From Cellvibrionaceae bacterium (GTDB lineage Bacteria > Pseudomonadota > Gammaproteobacteria > Pseudomonadales > Cellvibrionaceae): a stretch of DNA of 64,000 nt. The stretch is taken from the NCBI GenBank assembly GCA_021151825.1, contig JAGKWQ010000002.1, positions 124,001-188,000 on the forward strand, given 5' to 3'. A program made the translations under genes and the position numbers. This document shows, piece after piece, positions 35,794-44,889 of this stretch; the first letter of the stretch is position 1; each line of letters begins with the position of its first letter. The notes under the pieces were generated by a model. That model was not told where the DNA came from, did no database searches, and worked only from the letters and a program-made list of their open reading frames with translations.

Positions 35794-37365
35794 ATGCGCA
35801 ACAACGGCCATGTCACCGGACGCGAAGTTCACCTCAATAATCAGGATGAAATCGTTTCTTCCTCCAACCTGCGCGGCGACATCGAATTTTGTAACGCCAC
35901 CTTTTCTCGTATATCCGGTTATAACTATGAAGAACTTATGGGGCAACCTCATAATATTCTGCGTCACCCGCAAATGCCCCCCGCTGCTTTTGGAATGTTA
36001 TGGACTGCATTGAAAGCGGGAAAGCCCTGGATGGGAATTGTGAAAAATCGCTGCAAGAATGGCGATCACTATTGGGTGGATGCCTACATTACTCCACTGC
36101 GTCAGAACGGCCAGATTTATGGATACGAATCCGTACGCGTCAAAGCAGATCCAGCCGTAGTACGTCGCGCTGAAGCGGTATACCAACGCTTGAATCAAGG
36201 CAAACCAGCCTATTCAGCCTTTGAAAGATTCTGGAGCAGTTACGGCAGCAGCAGTTTGGTAGCACTGGGCTGTTTGGTCCTGATATTGATTGCCGCTGCA
36301 ATCTCCAGTGCGTTGAATACCGGTTCAATTATTAGTGCGCTGATTATTGCGGTAGTCACTGGCACCATTGCCCAGATTTTCCAACAAGGCCGCATCGCGC
36401 AAGCATTGCTGGAGGCACACAATACGATTAATGATCCTTTTGCGGCTTATATTTACACCGGACGTTGCGATGCCCTGGGCGAAATTGAGTTAGCCCAACA
36501 TGCCATCAAATCACGCTTGCGCACTGCATTGGGCCGCTTTGGTGAGTCATCTCGCGAACTACAACATAAGGCTGAAGCAGCCCACCATCAGGCCCGCAAA
36601 ACGTATGAAGGAATGAGTGCACAACAACAGGAAACCGCCGGCGTTGCCAATGCCATGCAACAAATGGCGCAAGCGGTCCAGGAGGTAGCGAATGGAGCGA
36701 ACCAAACATCTATTGCAACCGGTACCGCCATCAATGAAGTCAACAAAGGTAATGACGTTATTGAAGGTGCGCGCCAAGCCATTGATGATCTCTCCAAAAC
36801 GGTCAGCAATTTGGGGAACGTTTTGAATAAACTCAGCGAGGACAGTAGCAAAATTGCCAGCGTCGTCGATGTGATTCGCGGCATTGCAGAGCAAACCAAT
36901 TTACTCGCACTCAATGCTGCTATCGAAGCTGCCCGCGCCGGCGAACAAGGTCGTGGTTTTGCTGTCGTCGCCGATGAAGTCCGCTCACTGGCACAGCGCA
37001 CTCAGGAGTCCACTGGTGATATCCAACAAATTATCGGCAACCTCGGTAAAGCAACAGAAGATGCCAGCGCAAATATGAAAAATTGCCTGGCGTTAGCCGA
37101 ACGCAGCGTTAATGAAATGGACAATGTGAATTCTGCCCTGACCTCTATTTCTGATTCTGTAAATGCGATTGACCAAATGTCCCATCAAATCGCCGCTGCC
37201 GCCGAGGAACAATCCTCCATGGCCATAGAAATTGAACGCAATACCTTGTCAATCGCCAATATTTCCAATCAAACACAACAGGAAGTTGGTGTAGCGGATG
37301 AACTCAATAGCGAGATGGATCGCCTGTCCCAAAAACAATTGGATTTAATCATCAGGTTTAATTAA
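35794..37365 (+). CDS. Aer-like methyl-accepting chemotaxis protein (PAS sensor)
   Basis: 523 residues. An N-terminal PAS domain (about 15-118; FCNATFSRISGYNYEELMGQ, then PHNILRHPQMP) resembles the FAD-binding Aer sensor. Two close hydrophobic segments (about 153-172 and 178-196) form the membrane hairpin. The C-terminal signalling domain has the hairpin tip EQTNLLALNAAIEAARAGEQ, then GRGFAVVADEVRSLAQRT. It likely senses redox or energy state, and its kinase/CheW partners are encoded elsewhere. AGGA precedes the ATG. No NWETF-type CheR tether is present. Confidence 0.95.
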   Translation: MRNNGHVTGREVHLNNQDEIVSSSNLRGDIEFCNATFSRISGYNYEELMGQPHNILRHPQMPPAAFGMLWTALKAGKPWMGIVKNRCKNGDHYWVDAYITPLRQNGQIYGYESVRVKADPAVVRRAEAVYQRLNQGKPAYSAFERFWSSYGSSSLVALGCLVLILIAAAISSALNTGSIISALIIAVVTGTIAQIFQQGRIAQALLEAHNTINDPFAAYIYTGRCDALGEIELAQHAIKSRLRTALGRFGESSRELQHKAEAAHHQARKTYEGMSAQQQETAGVANAMQQMAQAVQEVANGANQTSIATGTAINEVNKGNDVIEGARQAIDDLSKTVSNLGNVLNKLSEDSSKIASVVDVIRGIAEQTNLLALNAAIEAARAGEQGRGFAVVADEVRSLAQRTQESTGDIQQIIGNLGKATEDASANMKNCLALAERSVNEMDNVNSALTSISDSVNAIDQMSHQIAAAAEEQSSMAIEIERNTLSIANISNQTQQEVGVADELNSEMDRLSQKQLDLIIRFN

Positions 37366-37377
37366 TCCTCCGCATAA

Positions 37378-37418
37378 TTAACGCTATTGATTCTGGTTTT
37401 TCAGATAAATAGCGTTAA
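37378..37418. repeat. 11-bp inverted repeat upstream of bioA
   Basis: TTAACGCTATT and its exact complement AATAGCGTTAA, separated by 19 bases. It lies 52-92 bp ahead of bioA and just after the chemoreceptor stop. It lacks a T-run, so an operator or cruciform is as likely as a terminator. Confidence 0.6.
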
Positions 37419-37469
37419 GCTTGGTTGATGTTATGATGAAATCTGAATGAAAAGACTGCCGGAATCCTC

Positions 37470-38774
37470 ATGATCTACAATCAGGAAATTGCTACTCACG
37501 ACTTATTACGCCTGGACCGTGCCCATGTATGGCACCCCTACACCGACTTTAATCAACCCGGCTTAATTGCACCTGTTAGCCACGCCCAAGGCGTTGAATT
37601 ACATTTGACCGATGGCCGCGTGTTGATTGATGGCATGTCCTCCTGGTGGAGCGCCGTGCATGGTTACAATCACCCGGTGTTAAACCAGGCAGTGATCGAT
37701 CAACTGGGCAAAATGGCTCACGTAATGTTTGCAGGTATTACCCATGAACCTGCGGTAAAACTCGCCAGCACCCTCGCTAAAATTACCCCCGACGGTTTGA
37801 ACAAAGTTTTCTTTTCTGACTCGGGCTCTGTTGCGGTGGAAATTGCATTAAAAATGGCGATCCAATATTGGCATGCCCAGGGGCAAGCACAGCGCACTAC
37901 GTTTTTAACCTTGAAGCGTGGCTATCACGGCGATACCTTTGGTGCTATGTCGGTGTGTGATCCTCATTCCGGAATGCATCATCTGTTTCACCATTCATTG
38001 ACGCATCACTTTTTTGCTGATGCACCCGCCTGCAAATTTGATGAGCCATTTAACGAATCTCATATCGCTAAATTTGCACAACTTATTCAACAACATCGCC
38101 AAAAAATCGCCGCCGTTATTGTCGAGCCGATTGTACAAGGTGCAGGCGGAATGCGTTTTTATTCACCGGATTATTTACGCCGTGTGCGCGAACTGTGTGA
38201 CAAACACGAAATTTTATTGATCGTCGATGAAATCGCTACCGGTTTCGGGCGAACCGGAAAATTATTTGCCAGCGAACATGCGGGAATTAGCCCGGACATT
38301 ATGTGTCTTGGTAAAGCAATGAGTGGCGGCTACATCACATTGGCAGCAACACTGTGCAATGACAAAGTCAGCAATGCAATCAGCAGCGGGGAAAACCCGG
38401 CATTTATGCACGGCCCAACATATATGGGTAATGCATTAGCCTGCGCTGTCGCTAACGCGAGTATCGATTTATTATTAAATTCTAATTGGCAGGAAAAAGT
38501 TACCCGCATCAGCCAACAATTGAGTGAAGAACTCGCTCCCTGCAAGGAGTTTTCTTTTGTAGAGGATGTACGGGTATTAGGTGCAATTGGCGTGGTCGAA
38601 CTTAATGAAGACGTTGATAGCAAAAAGCTTATGCCATTATTTATTGAACAGGGCGTGTGGATTCGTCCGTTTGGAAAAATTCTTTACTTGATGCCGCCAT
38701 TCATCATTGAGCGAGAACAATTAAGCCGGTTAACGTCTGCGGTATTAAAAGCAGTCTCTACCCTGGCAAAATAA
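37470..38774 (+). CDS. bioA: Adenosylmethionine-8-amino-7-oxononanoate aminotransferase BioA
   Basis: A PLP-dependent biotin-synthesis enzyme: transfers the amino group of S-adenosylmethionine to KAPA, giving DAPA. The 434-residue protein has RAHVWHPYTDF, MSSWWSAVHGYNHP, KRGYHGDTFGAMSV, VDEIATGFGRTG and the Schiff-base Lys282 in CLGKAMSGG. The length matches the family (about 430). No bioBFCD gene is in the window, so it is a detached member, as in many Pseudomonas-like genomes. No BirA operator was recognised. Confidence 0.96.
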   Translation: MIYNQEIATHDLLRLDRAHVWHPYTDFNQPGLIAPVSHAQGVELHLTDGRVLIDGMSSWWSAVHGYNHPVLNQAVIDQLGKMAHVMFAGITHEPAVKLASTLAKITPDGLNKVFFSDSGSVAVEIALKMAIQYWHAQGQAQRTTFLTLKRGYHGDTFGAMSVCDPHSGMHHLFHHSLTHHFFADAPACKFDEPFNESHIAKFAQLIQQHRQKIAAVIVEPIVQGAGGMRFYSPDYLRRVRELCDKHEILLIVDEIATGFGRTGKLFASEHAGISPDIMCLGKAMSGGYITLAATLCNDKVSNAISSGENPAFMHGPTYMGNALACAVANASIDLLLNSNWQEKVTRISQQLSEELAPCKEFSFVEDVRVLGAIGVVELNEDVDSKKLMPLFIEQGVWIRPFGKILYLMPPFIIEREQLSRLTSAVLKAVSTLAK

Positions 38775-38790
38775 TAGCGGTCTGATAAAA

Positions 38791-38818
38791 AATAAACCCC
38801 GCTGTTGCGGGGTTTATT
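38791..38818. terminator. Bidirectional terminator bioA/trpS
   Basis: A 12-bp stem AATAAACCCCGC/GCGGGGTTTATT with loop TGTT, A-run before and T-run after, between convergent genes. Confidence 0.88.
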
Positions 38819-38836
38819 TTTAGTGCGATAAACACC

Positions 38837-39847
38837 CTACTTAATTTTGCGTATCCCAACCGCTTCACGCACTTTTTCTAACAAAGGTTTGCTATGTGCA
38901 CGCGCTTTTTCTGCACCTTTTTGCAGAACCTCTTCAATGTGCGCCGGATTTGCAAGCAAGCTTTCGTATTTGTCACGCGCCTCTGCAAGCTGACCATTAA
39001 TTAATTCAAATAACTGTTTTTTAGCTTCGCCCCAAGCGATACCTGCTGCAAACTGTTCGCGCATATAGGTTGTTTGCTCCGGCGTTGCAAACGCTTGCCA
39101 GATTTGAAATACCGGCGATGTATCCGGATCTTTAGGCTCACCCGGCTCCAACAAATTTGTGAGGATTTTATTGATCGATTTTTTCAGTTGTTTTTCCGGC
39201 AAGAATAACGGAATGGTATTGCCGTAACTTTTACTCATTTTACGGCCGTCCAAACCTTGTAGCACTGCCGCAACATTGTCATCGACAACCGCTTCAGGCA
39301 ATACAAAATGTTCACCGTAGTGATGGTTGAAACGCGCCGCAATATCGCGAGCCATTTCAATATGCTGGATTTGATCGCGCCCTACCGGCACCTTGTGCGC
39401 GTTGAACATTAAAATATCCGCTGCCATCAAAATCGGGTAGGAATACAAACCCATGGTAATCGCGTAATCCGTGTCTTCACCGGCTTCCAGGTTTGCATCG
39501 ACAGATGCTTTGTACGCATGCGCGCGATTCATTAACCCTTTTGCCGCATTACAGGTAAGCACCCAGCAAAGCTCGGGAATTTCCGGCACATCGGATTGGC
39601 GATAAAAAATAGCGTTATCAGTATCAAGGCCCAAAGCCAACCAGGTAGCGGCAATTTCACGGGTAGACTGATGAACCAGATCTGGCTCCTGGCATTTAAT
39701 CAGCGCATGGAAATCCGCCAGAAAATAAAAAGATTGCACATCGGCTTTTTGGCTGGCTTGAATTGCCGGGCGAATAGCGCCCACGTAATTGCCCAAATGC
39801 GGAGTGCCCGTGGTAGTGATTCCGGTTAAAACGCGTTGTTTGCTCAT
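38837..39847 (-). CDS. trpS: Tryptophanyl-tRNA synthetase
   Basis: A class I aminoacyl-tRNA synthetase charging tRNA-Trp. The 336-residue protein begins MSKQRVLTGITTTGTPHLGN, with the HIGH-like PHLGN at 16-20 and KMSKS at 203-207 (GRKMSKSYGNT). Its size is the usual compact bacterial TrpRS (334 in E. coli). It stands alone; the neighbours are unrelated. Confidence 0.97.
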   Translation of the reverse strand: MSKQRVLTGITTTGTPHLGNYVGAIRPAIQASQKADVQSFYFLADFHALIKCQEPDLVHQSTREIAATWLALGLDTDNAIFYRQSDVPEIPELCWVLTCNAAKGLMNRAHAYKASVDANLEAGEDTDYAITMGLYSYPILMAADILMFNAHKVPVGRDQIQHIEMARDIAARFNHHYGEHFVLPEAVVDDNVAAVLQGLDGRKMSKSYGNTIPLFLPEKQLKKSINKILTNLLEPGEPKDPDTSPVFQIWQAFATPEQTTYMREQFAAGIAWGEAKKQLFELINGQLAEARDKYESLLANPAHIEEVLQKGAEKARAHSKPLLEKVREAVGIRKIK

Positions 39848-39989
39848 GGTGCCCAGCTTTCATTAATCAATAGGGTTCAAAAATTCAGGGCGCCATCATA
39901 CAGGCAAGCCGCAGAAATTTGCAGCTTGCCCGATAAGAAGAGGAGATTGAGGAATCCGTAAATAGCAGGACTTTTAATGCTGCCGGTAA

Positions 39990-41018
39990 TTAAAGGCCGG
40001 AGTAATAGTTAGCAGAGTCGCGCAAAATGCAGCTATCAAAACCCGCCTGGGTCAGTAAATGAACAGCCACATCGCTACGGCGCCCTGAATCATCTGTAAC
40101 TACGTAGGTCACCGAATCATCCAGGTTTTTGAGATTATTACGCAATTGGTTCAAGGGGATGTTGCGGCTATCGGGTACCGACTGAATACGACGCTCTAGC
40201 GGCAAACGAACATCCAGGATTTGATAGGGCGGTAATTCTGCAGCACGTTTTTTTAGATCATCGGCACTGACAAACTTGAGGATTGGCTCCTGTAACAACT
40301 CGCGAAAATCTTCTTTCTTCAAGCGCATTACTTTACCAGGTGTGATCATTTTTACTGTGGCATTGCGCGTGGTATCGCCTACTAATGCTTCCTCACCAAA
40401 GTAATTACCGGGGCGCAATGCAGCCAAAATCTTGCTTGCCGGGTCCATCACCATTGCGCTGCCAGATTCGAGTACATAGAAATAATCGCCTCGCTCACCT
40501 TGCTTGATAACAACTTCATCTGCCTGCACTTTTTGGGCGCTGAAGCGAATAAATAATTGGCGAATATTAGCGGGAGGCAAACGGCTAAACAGCGGTGATT
40601 GCAATAATGAGGACATCCAATCGTTGTCATCGTGAAGACTGACGCCCGAGGTATCTGCTTCCTGATCGCTGGATTCACTCCAGGCTAAAACCAGATCAAT
40701 AAAATCACTATCGATAGCCAAAAGGGTTACATCTGATTTGGCGACTGCAGATACCTGGGTTGGCTGGGTAATATTTAAAGGCGAACGCCGCGATTCGCTC
40801 GCCGGATTAATAGTACTTACCTGGAAGCTGGAATCGATCAAGTCGACAGTTCCACCTACCAGATACACTTTTTCAGGAAAAGGACGCCCACGCTTGAAAA
40901 TAATAGTTCCCTTTGGAATTTCCCGCAGATTGGCCTTCTCTGCGACCTGAGTCAGGTATTCATGACTCATGGTATTGAAAGGTGCAAAGGACGCTAATAC
41001 ATCCAGGCTAATCGCCAT
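39990..41018 (-). CDS. Double cyclic-nucleotide-binding-domain protein with degenerate rhodanese domain
   Basis: 342 residues. The first cNMP-like domain spans about 15-115 (IPKGTIIFKRGRPFPEKVYL). The second spans about 150-260 (VIKQGERGDYFYVLESGSAM, then GNYFGEEALVGDTTRNATV), with the better phosphate-binding cassette. A rhodanese-like domain spans about 265-340 (YQILDVRLPLERR). The sulfurtransferase Cys is replaced: YVVTDDSGRRSDVA has Asp where family members have Cys in CxxGxRS, so it is probably a binding or structural domain. No DNA-binding helix is present. Likely a cyclic-nucleotide-responsive regulator. Confidence 0.85.
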   Translation of the reverse strand: MAISLDVLASFAPFNTMSHEYLTQVAEKANLREIPKGTIIFKRGRPFPEKVYLVGGTVDLIDSSFQVSTINPASESRRSPLNITQPTQVSAVAKSDVTLLAIDSDFIDLVLAWSESSDQEADTSGVSLHDDNDWMSSLLQSPLFSRLPPANIRQLFIRFSAQKVQADEVVIKQGERGDYFYVLESGSAMVMDPASKILAALRPGNYFGEEALVGDTTRNATVKMITPGKVMRLKKEDFRELLQEPILKFVSADDLKKRAAELPPYQILDVRLPLERRIQSVPDSRNIPLNQLRNNLKNLDDSVTYVVTDDSGRRSDVAVHLLTQAGFDSCILRDSANYYSGL

Positions 41019-41133
41019 TTTTCAGCTCCGCTTATCTAACTAACCCGGCACACCACGTAATTGAGGATGGCAAAAATAGTTTTTATTAGAGAAATCGGCG
41101 CGATTATAAACAGCCACCCACAGGATGGCTCGG

Positions 41134-41166
41134 GCATGTGCCCAGTCTTAGTACTGGGTCACATGC
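41134..41166. repeat. Long inverted repeat
   Basis: GCATGTG-CCCAGT pairs with ACTGGG-T-CACATGC across a 6-base loop, with one bulged base. It lies between the apeB 3' end and the divergent start of the cyclic-nucleotide-binding gene. There is no T-run, so a weak terminator or a binding site are both possible. Confidence 0.55.
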
Positions 41167-41212
41167 ATGTTGCGAGCAAACACGCGTTAATAACAGAAAA
41201 AGACTGCATGGA

Positions 41213-42553
41213 TCATTTCAACAATGACACTAAAGCTATCGGAGCCTTGGTGTAATTAAAAAACTCTACCCCTGTTTTATACAACCACCAGCCATCTTTA
41301 GTTCCCGCGAGCTCGCGAATGGAATGCATGGCAAAGGTCGGGCAACCTACATCGATAGTCTTAACCCCCACTTCCGATGCGACAACCGGTCCGATAGTGC
41401 TACCACATCCCATATCCGTGCGCGCAACAAATGCTTGTACCGGCACTTCCACTTTTTCACAAAACAAACGAAACAGAGCACTGGTCTCGCTGGTCGTGGC
41501 GTAGCGCTGGTTAGCATTGACCTTAATCACCGGGCCCCGATTCAACAGCGGGCCATGGTTTTCGTCATGCTTATCCATAAAATTGGGATGGATACCATGG
41601 GCGTTATCAGCCGAGATCATCATGGAGCGCTCAATCACTCTCACTCGTTGATCCACCTCTGGCAACAAGCGATCAAGGAATTGTTGCAACATCGGCCCTT
41701 TGGCACCACAGCAAGAGGCGCTCCCCACCTCTTCATGATCGGTACAGATTAATAGGCTGGAAACTTCATCATCAGCATGAAGAAGTGCCTCTAACCCGAT
41801 GTAACAACTCAATAAATTATCTATGCGAGCACTGGCAATAAAATCCTGCTCAAGGCCAACAAATGCGGGGGCCTGGGTATCGTAAAGGCTGATTTCATAA
41901 TCCAGCACTTGCGCAACTGGCAAATCCGGATATTGGCGCTGCAGTTCAGCGTGCAACAGGCTGCGGAAATCTGGAAGCGCAGTGTCTTCCGCTGGTAACT
42001 GGAGCAATAAGGGAACAATATCTTTTTGGGCATTGATTGTACGGAGGTTATTGGCTTCGCGATCCAAATGAATAGCGAGGCTGGGAATAATCGCAATTGC
42101 ACGCTCAAAGTCGATAAGGATACTGGCTATTTGGCCTTGATCATCGCGATACGACACCCGCCCTGCCATCGATAAATCACGATCATACCAAGGTGCTAAC
42201 AAAGCACCGCCGTACACCTCAACACCTAACTGGAAATAACCACGGCGGTTTAATTCGGCTCGCGGTTTTACTTTTAAACACGGGCTGTCGGTATGGGCGC
42301 CAATCATGCGAATACCGGTTTCCAGTAATGGAGACTTACCGTAAACGAACGCGATTATCGAAGAGTCATTACGTGTAACCAGATAGCGTTTTCCAGGCTT
42401 CAATTGCCACGTATCACCTTCATAAAGCGGCTCAAAGCCAGCATCCATCAACCGCTTGGCAAGATTGCGGGTTGCATGGAATGGCGTTGGCGAAGCCTCC
42501 AGGAATTGCAGCAAACCGGAGTTGAAATCATCAAGTGAAAGCAGGTTATTCAT
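41213..42553 (-). CDS. apeB: M18 family aminopeptidase
   Basis: A zinc aminopeptidase of the M18 (aspartyl aminopeptidase/Ape1) family, probably dodecameric and cytoplasmic. The product is 446 residues. Metal-ligand motifs are RMIGAHTDSPCLKVKP (His/Asp), ICTDHEEVGSASCCG (Glu-Glu), and DMGCGSTIGPVV (Asp). ATG 42553 is preferred over GTG 42562. It starts 19 bases after the tsaB stop on the same strand, so the two are likely co-transcribed. Confidence 0.93.
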   Translation of the reverse strand: MNNLLSLDDFNSGLLQFLEASPTPFHATRNLAKRLMDAGFEPLYEGDTWQLKPGKRYLVTRNDSSIIAFVYGKSPLLETGIRMIGAHTDSPCLKVKPRAELNRRGYFQLGVEVYGGALLAPWYDRDLSMAGRVSYRDDQGQIASILIDFERAIAIIPSLAIHLDREANNLRTINAQKDIVPLLLQLPAEDTALPDFRSLLHAELQRQYPDLPVAQVLDYEISLYDTQAPAFVGLEQDFIASARIDNLLSCYIGLEALLHADDEVSSLLICTDHEEVGSASCCGAKGPMLQQFLDRLLPEVDQRVRVIERSMMISADNAHGIHPNFMDKHDENHGPLLNRGPVIKVNANQRYATTSETSALFRLFCEKVEVPVQAFVARTDMGCGSTIGPVVASEVGVKTIDVGCPTFAMHSIRELAGTKDGWWLYKTGVEFFNYTKAPIALVSLLK

Positions 42554-42572
42554 AAGAGTCACACTAAAAAAG

Positions 42573-43292
42573 TCATACTAAAAAATCATTGGAGTCACGA
42601 ATACGCTGGCGCTTTTGCCAGGAAACAGAATCGCGTAAATAAACTGGCTGGGCTTCAAGTGCAGATACCACCTTCCCTTCAGCAAACAGTTTTGCCGCAA
42701 TCAAGGCCATATTTTCTGCATGGGGGTGAACATCAATAACTTTATTTACCACCGCAAGTGCTTGCATAGCCGGATAATGCCAGCCTGGGCCGATTGCAAT
42801 AAAATCACCCTTTAAATTGGCAACCTCTACACCGGCTACGAGCACATCCGGACTGATAACCTGCTCTGTCACCAATGAATCAACCAACTCCCCTGCGCGG
42901 GAAAAAAGCCCCCAATAAACTTCATTCATGCGCGCATCCAAAGCAACCCCCAAAGGAAGCTGGATGGCTGGATTAGTACGATAAAATCCGAGCGCCATTG
43001 CCTCTAAAGTAGATACAGGAATCACAGGTAAATTTGCACCAAATGCCAAACCCTGCACAATACCGGCACAAATACGTAAGCCAGTAAACGAACCCGGACC
43101 ACGTCCGAACGCAATTGCATCCAGATCGGTTAACTCACAACCTTTGGTATGTAGTAGTTCATCTACCATCGGCAATAATCGCTGGGTGTGGCTTTTTGCA
43201 GCAAGTTCAAACAAGGAAGTAATAACACCATCGGCATTCAGTGCGACTGAACAAGCATCAGTAGACGTATCAAGGGCGAGAATAAGGCTCAT
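42573..43292 (-). CDS. tsaB: tRNA threonylcarbamoyladenosine biosynthesis protein TsaB
   Basis: An inactive ASKHA-fold partner of TsaD in t6A37 synthesis. The 239-residue protein begins MSLILALDTSTDACSVAL. It has AFGRGPGSFTGLRICAGIVQ and VALDARMNEVYWGLF, all family hallmarks. ATG 43292 is chosen over TTG 43301. It is followed immediately by apeB. The adk terminator lies upstream, so tsaB-apeB is its own unit. Confidence 0.95.
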   Translation of the reverse strand: MSLILALDTSTDACSVALNADGVITSLFELAAKSHTQRLLPMVDELLHTKGCELTDLDAIAFGRGPGSFTGLRICAGIVQGLAFGANLPVIPVSTLEAMALGFYRTNPAIQLPLGVALDARMNEVYWGLFSRAGELVDSLVTEQVISPDVLVAGVEVANLKGDFIAIGPGWHYPAMQALAVVNKVIDVHPHAENMALIAAKLFAEGKVVSALEAQPVYLRDSVSWQKRQRIRDSNDFLV

Positions 43293-43365
43293 AGCAATCA
43301 ATCAAAAAAAGGTAGATTCAGTGTAATCGGCACAGGGATAAAATGGGATAAGAAAAACATCGGAC

Positions 43366-43395
43366 AAAAAAATAGGCTCCGTAGAGCCTATTTTT
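43366..43395 (-). terminator. Terminator after adk
   Basis: Stem AAAATAGGCTC/GAGCCTATTTT with loop CGTA, flanked by A- and T-runs. It lies about 20 bases after the adk stop. Confidence 0.87.
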
Positions 43396-43413
43396 GCGAC
43401 TGGCAGGTAAACC

Positions 43414-44067
43414 TTAGCCCAATACAGTCAACAATTGCTGGCGGATACCATCAACACTGCCAATACCACTAATGCGGGTATATTTTGGCGCTTTGCTCTC
43501 GCCGGACGCAGCAAGACTTTGATAGAAGCCAACCAATGGCTCGGTCTGCTCGTGATATACACCCAAACGCTTGCGTACTGTTTCTTCCTTATCATCAGTG
43601 CGCTGAATCAAAGGCTCACCCGTCAAATCATCGTGACCCGCCACTTTGGGCGCATTGTGAATAACGTGATAAACACGACCTGATGCTTCGTGTACACGGC
43701 GGCCACTCAGACGCGAAACAATTTCTTCATCTGGCACGTGGATTTCAATGACATGATCAATATCCACGCCCGCATCGAGCATGGCTTCTGCTTGTGGAAT
43801 AGTACGGGGGAAACCATCAAATAAAAAACCGTTGGAACAATCACTGGAAGCAATACGCTCTTTTACCAGGGAAATAATCAAATCATCCGGTACCAGGCCA
43901 CCAGCGGCCATAATATCCTTAGCCTGCAAGCCCAGGGTTGTACCGGCTTTAACAGCAGCTCGCAGCATGTCGCCGGTAGAAATTTGGGGAATACCAAACT
44001 TTTCCATGATTAGTTGCGCTTGAGTACCCTTGCCTGCCCCAGGCGCGCCCAACAGTATTACTCTCAT
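43414..44067 (-). CDS. adk: Adenylate kinase
   Basis: ATP + AMP to 2 ADP. The 217-residue protein begins MRVILLGAPGAGKGTQAQLI (P-loop). It has GDMLRAAVKAGT, LFDGFPRTIPQAEA and a long LID (RRVHEASGRVYH), without the four-Cys zinc site. The length matches E. coli Adk (214). ATG 44067 has GGAG about 8 bases away; an open-frame extension upstream to 44277 is non-coding in character. Confidence 0.97.
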   Translation of the reverse strand: MRVILLGAPGAGKGTQAQLIMEKFGIPQISTGDMLRAAVKAGTTLGLQAKDIMAAGGLVPDDLIISLVKERIASSDCSNGFLFDGFPRTIPQAEAMLDAGVDIDHVIEIHVPDEEIVSRLSGRRVHEASGRVYHVIHNAPKVAGHDDLTGEPLIQRTDDKEETVRKRLGVYHEQTEPLVGFYQSLAASGESKAPKYTRISGIGSVDGIRQQLLTVLG

Positions 44068-44365
44068 CTCGGATTGCTCCTCAGCATTATTTTTATCGGG
44101 ACAAACGGCTTTAGCCCGAAGCTGCCTTTTATCCACGAACACCGGCTTTAAACGCCCTACAAAAGAGGCGTTACGATACACGCACGAGACCGCAATCACA
44201 ATACGGAGGTAAATCATCTTCCTAGTAAAGTGCGATATTGAGTAGATTTTCCCCTTATAACTGGCCGATAACGCCAAATATTATGAAATACATCCTCAAT
44301 TAATTGCCCAAGGAAAATTTTCATCCTAGAATGATGGCATAAATACGATCAATCAGGATAAGACC

Positions 44366-44836
44366 ATGCCACACGCTATTGAACTCGATGAATATGACCG
44401 CAAGATTTTGCGTGCACTCCAGGAAAATGCCGATTATTCAATGGCTGACCTGGGCAATATGATCGGCCTTTCCCATACCCCCTGCTGGCGCCGCTTGAAA
44501 CGTCTCGAAACCGAAGGGGTAATCCGCGGCAAGGTGACCTTGCTGGACCCTAAACTATTAAATCTCGGCGTCACCGTGCACGCTTATATCACTATCAAAA
44601 ATCATGATGCCAGCTCGTTAGAAGCCTTCGAACAAGCAGTACAAGCCATACCTGAAGTAGTCGAATGTTATTCAACCAGTGGTGAAAAGGATTACGTATT
44701 ACGCGTAGTAGTAGAAAGCGTTGAGCATTATGAAAGACTAATGAAACAAACCCTGATTCACTTACCAAACATAGGCTCAATTAACTCCGCATTTGCACTA
44801 AAACAAGTTAAATTCACCACGCAATTACCTATATAG
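44366..44836 (+). CDS. Lrp/AsnC family transcriptional regulator
   Basis: 156 residues. The N-terminal winged helix (LDEYDRKILRALQENADYSM, then LGLSHTPCWRRLKRLETEGVI-like region) is followed by an RAM/AsnC ligand-binding domain (VPEVVECYSTSGEKDYVLRV-type core). It is related to the AsnC-type 'one helix-turn-helix plus RAM' family, with amino-acid or keto-acid sensing likely. Targets are unknown; adk is divergent and the TPR gene is downstream. Confidence 0.93.
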   Translation: MPHAIELDEYDRKILRALQENADYSMADLGNMIGLSHTPCWRRLKRLETEGVIRGKVTLLDPKLLNLGVTVHAYITIKNHDASSLEAFEQAVQAIPEVVECYSTSGEKDYVLRVVVESVEHYERLMKQTLIHLPNIGSINSAFALKQVKFTTQLPI

Positions 44837-44889
44837 ATTTTTGTACCCTGCTAAAAAAGATCGCCACAAAACAATAACAGGAACGATGA

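Noticed and set aside
36506..37001. Minus-strand open frames opposite the chemoreceptor gene
   Set aside because: Shadow frames caused by codon bias of the MCP signalling domain.
37366..37469. BirA operator before bioA
   Set aside because: No TTGTAAACC-like palindrome is present; the 11-bp inverted repeat there does not resemble it.
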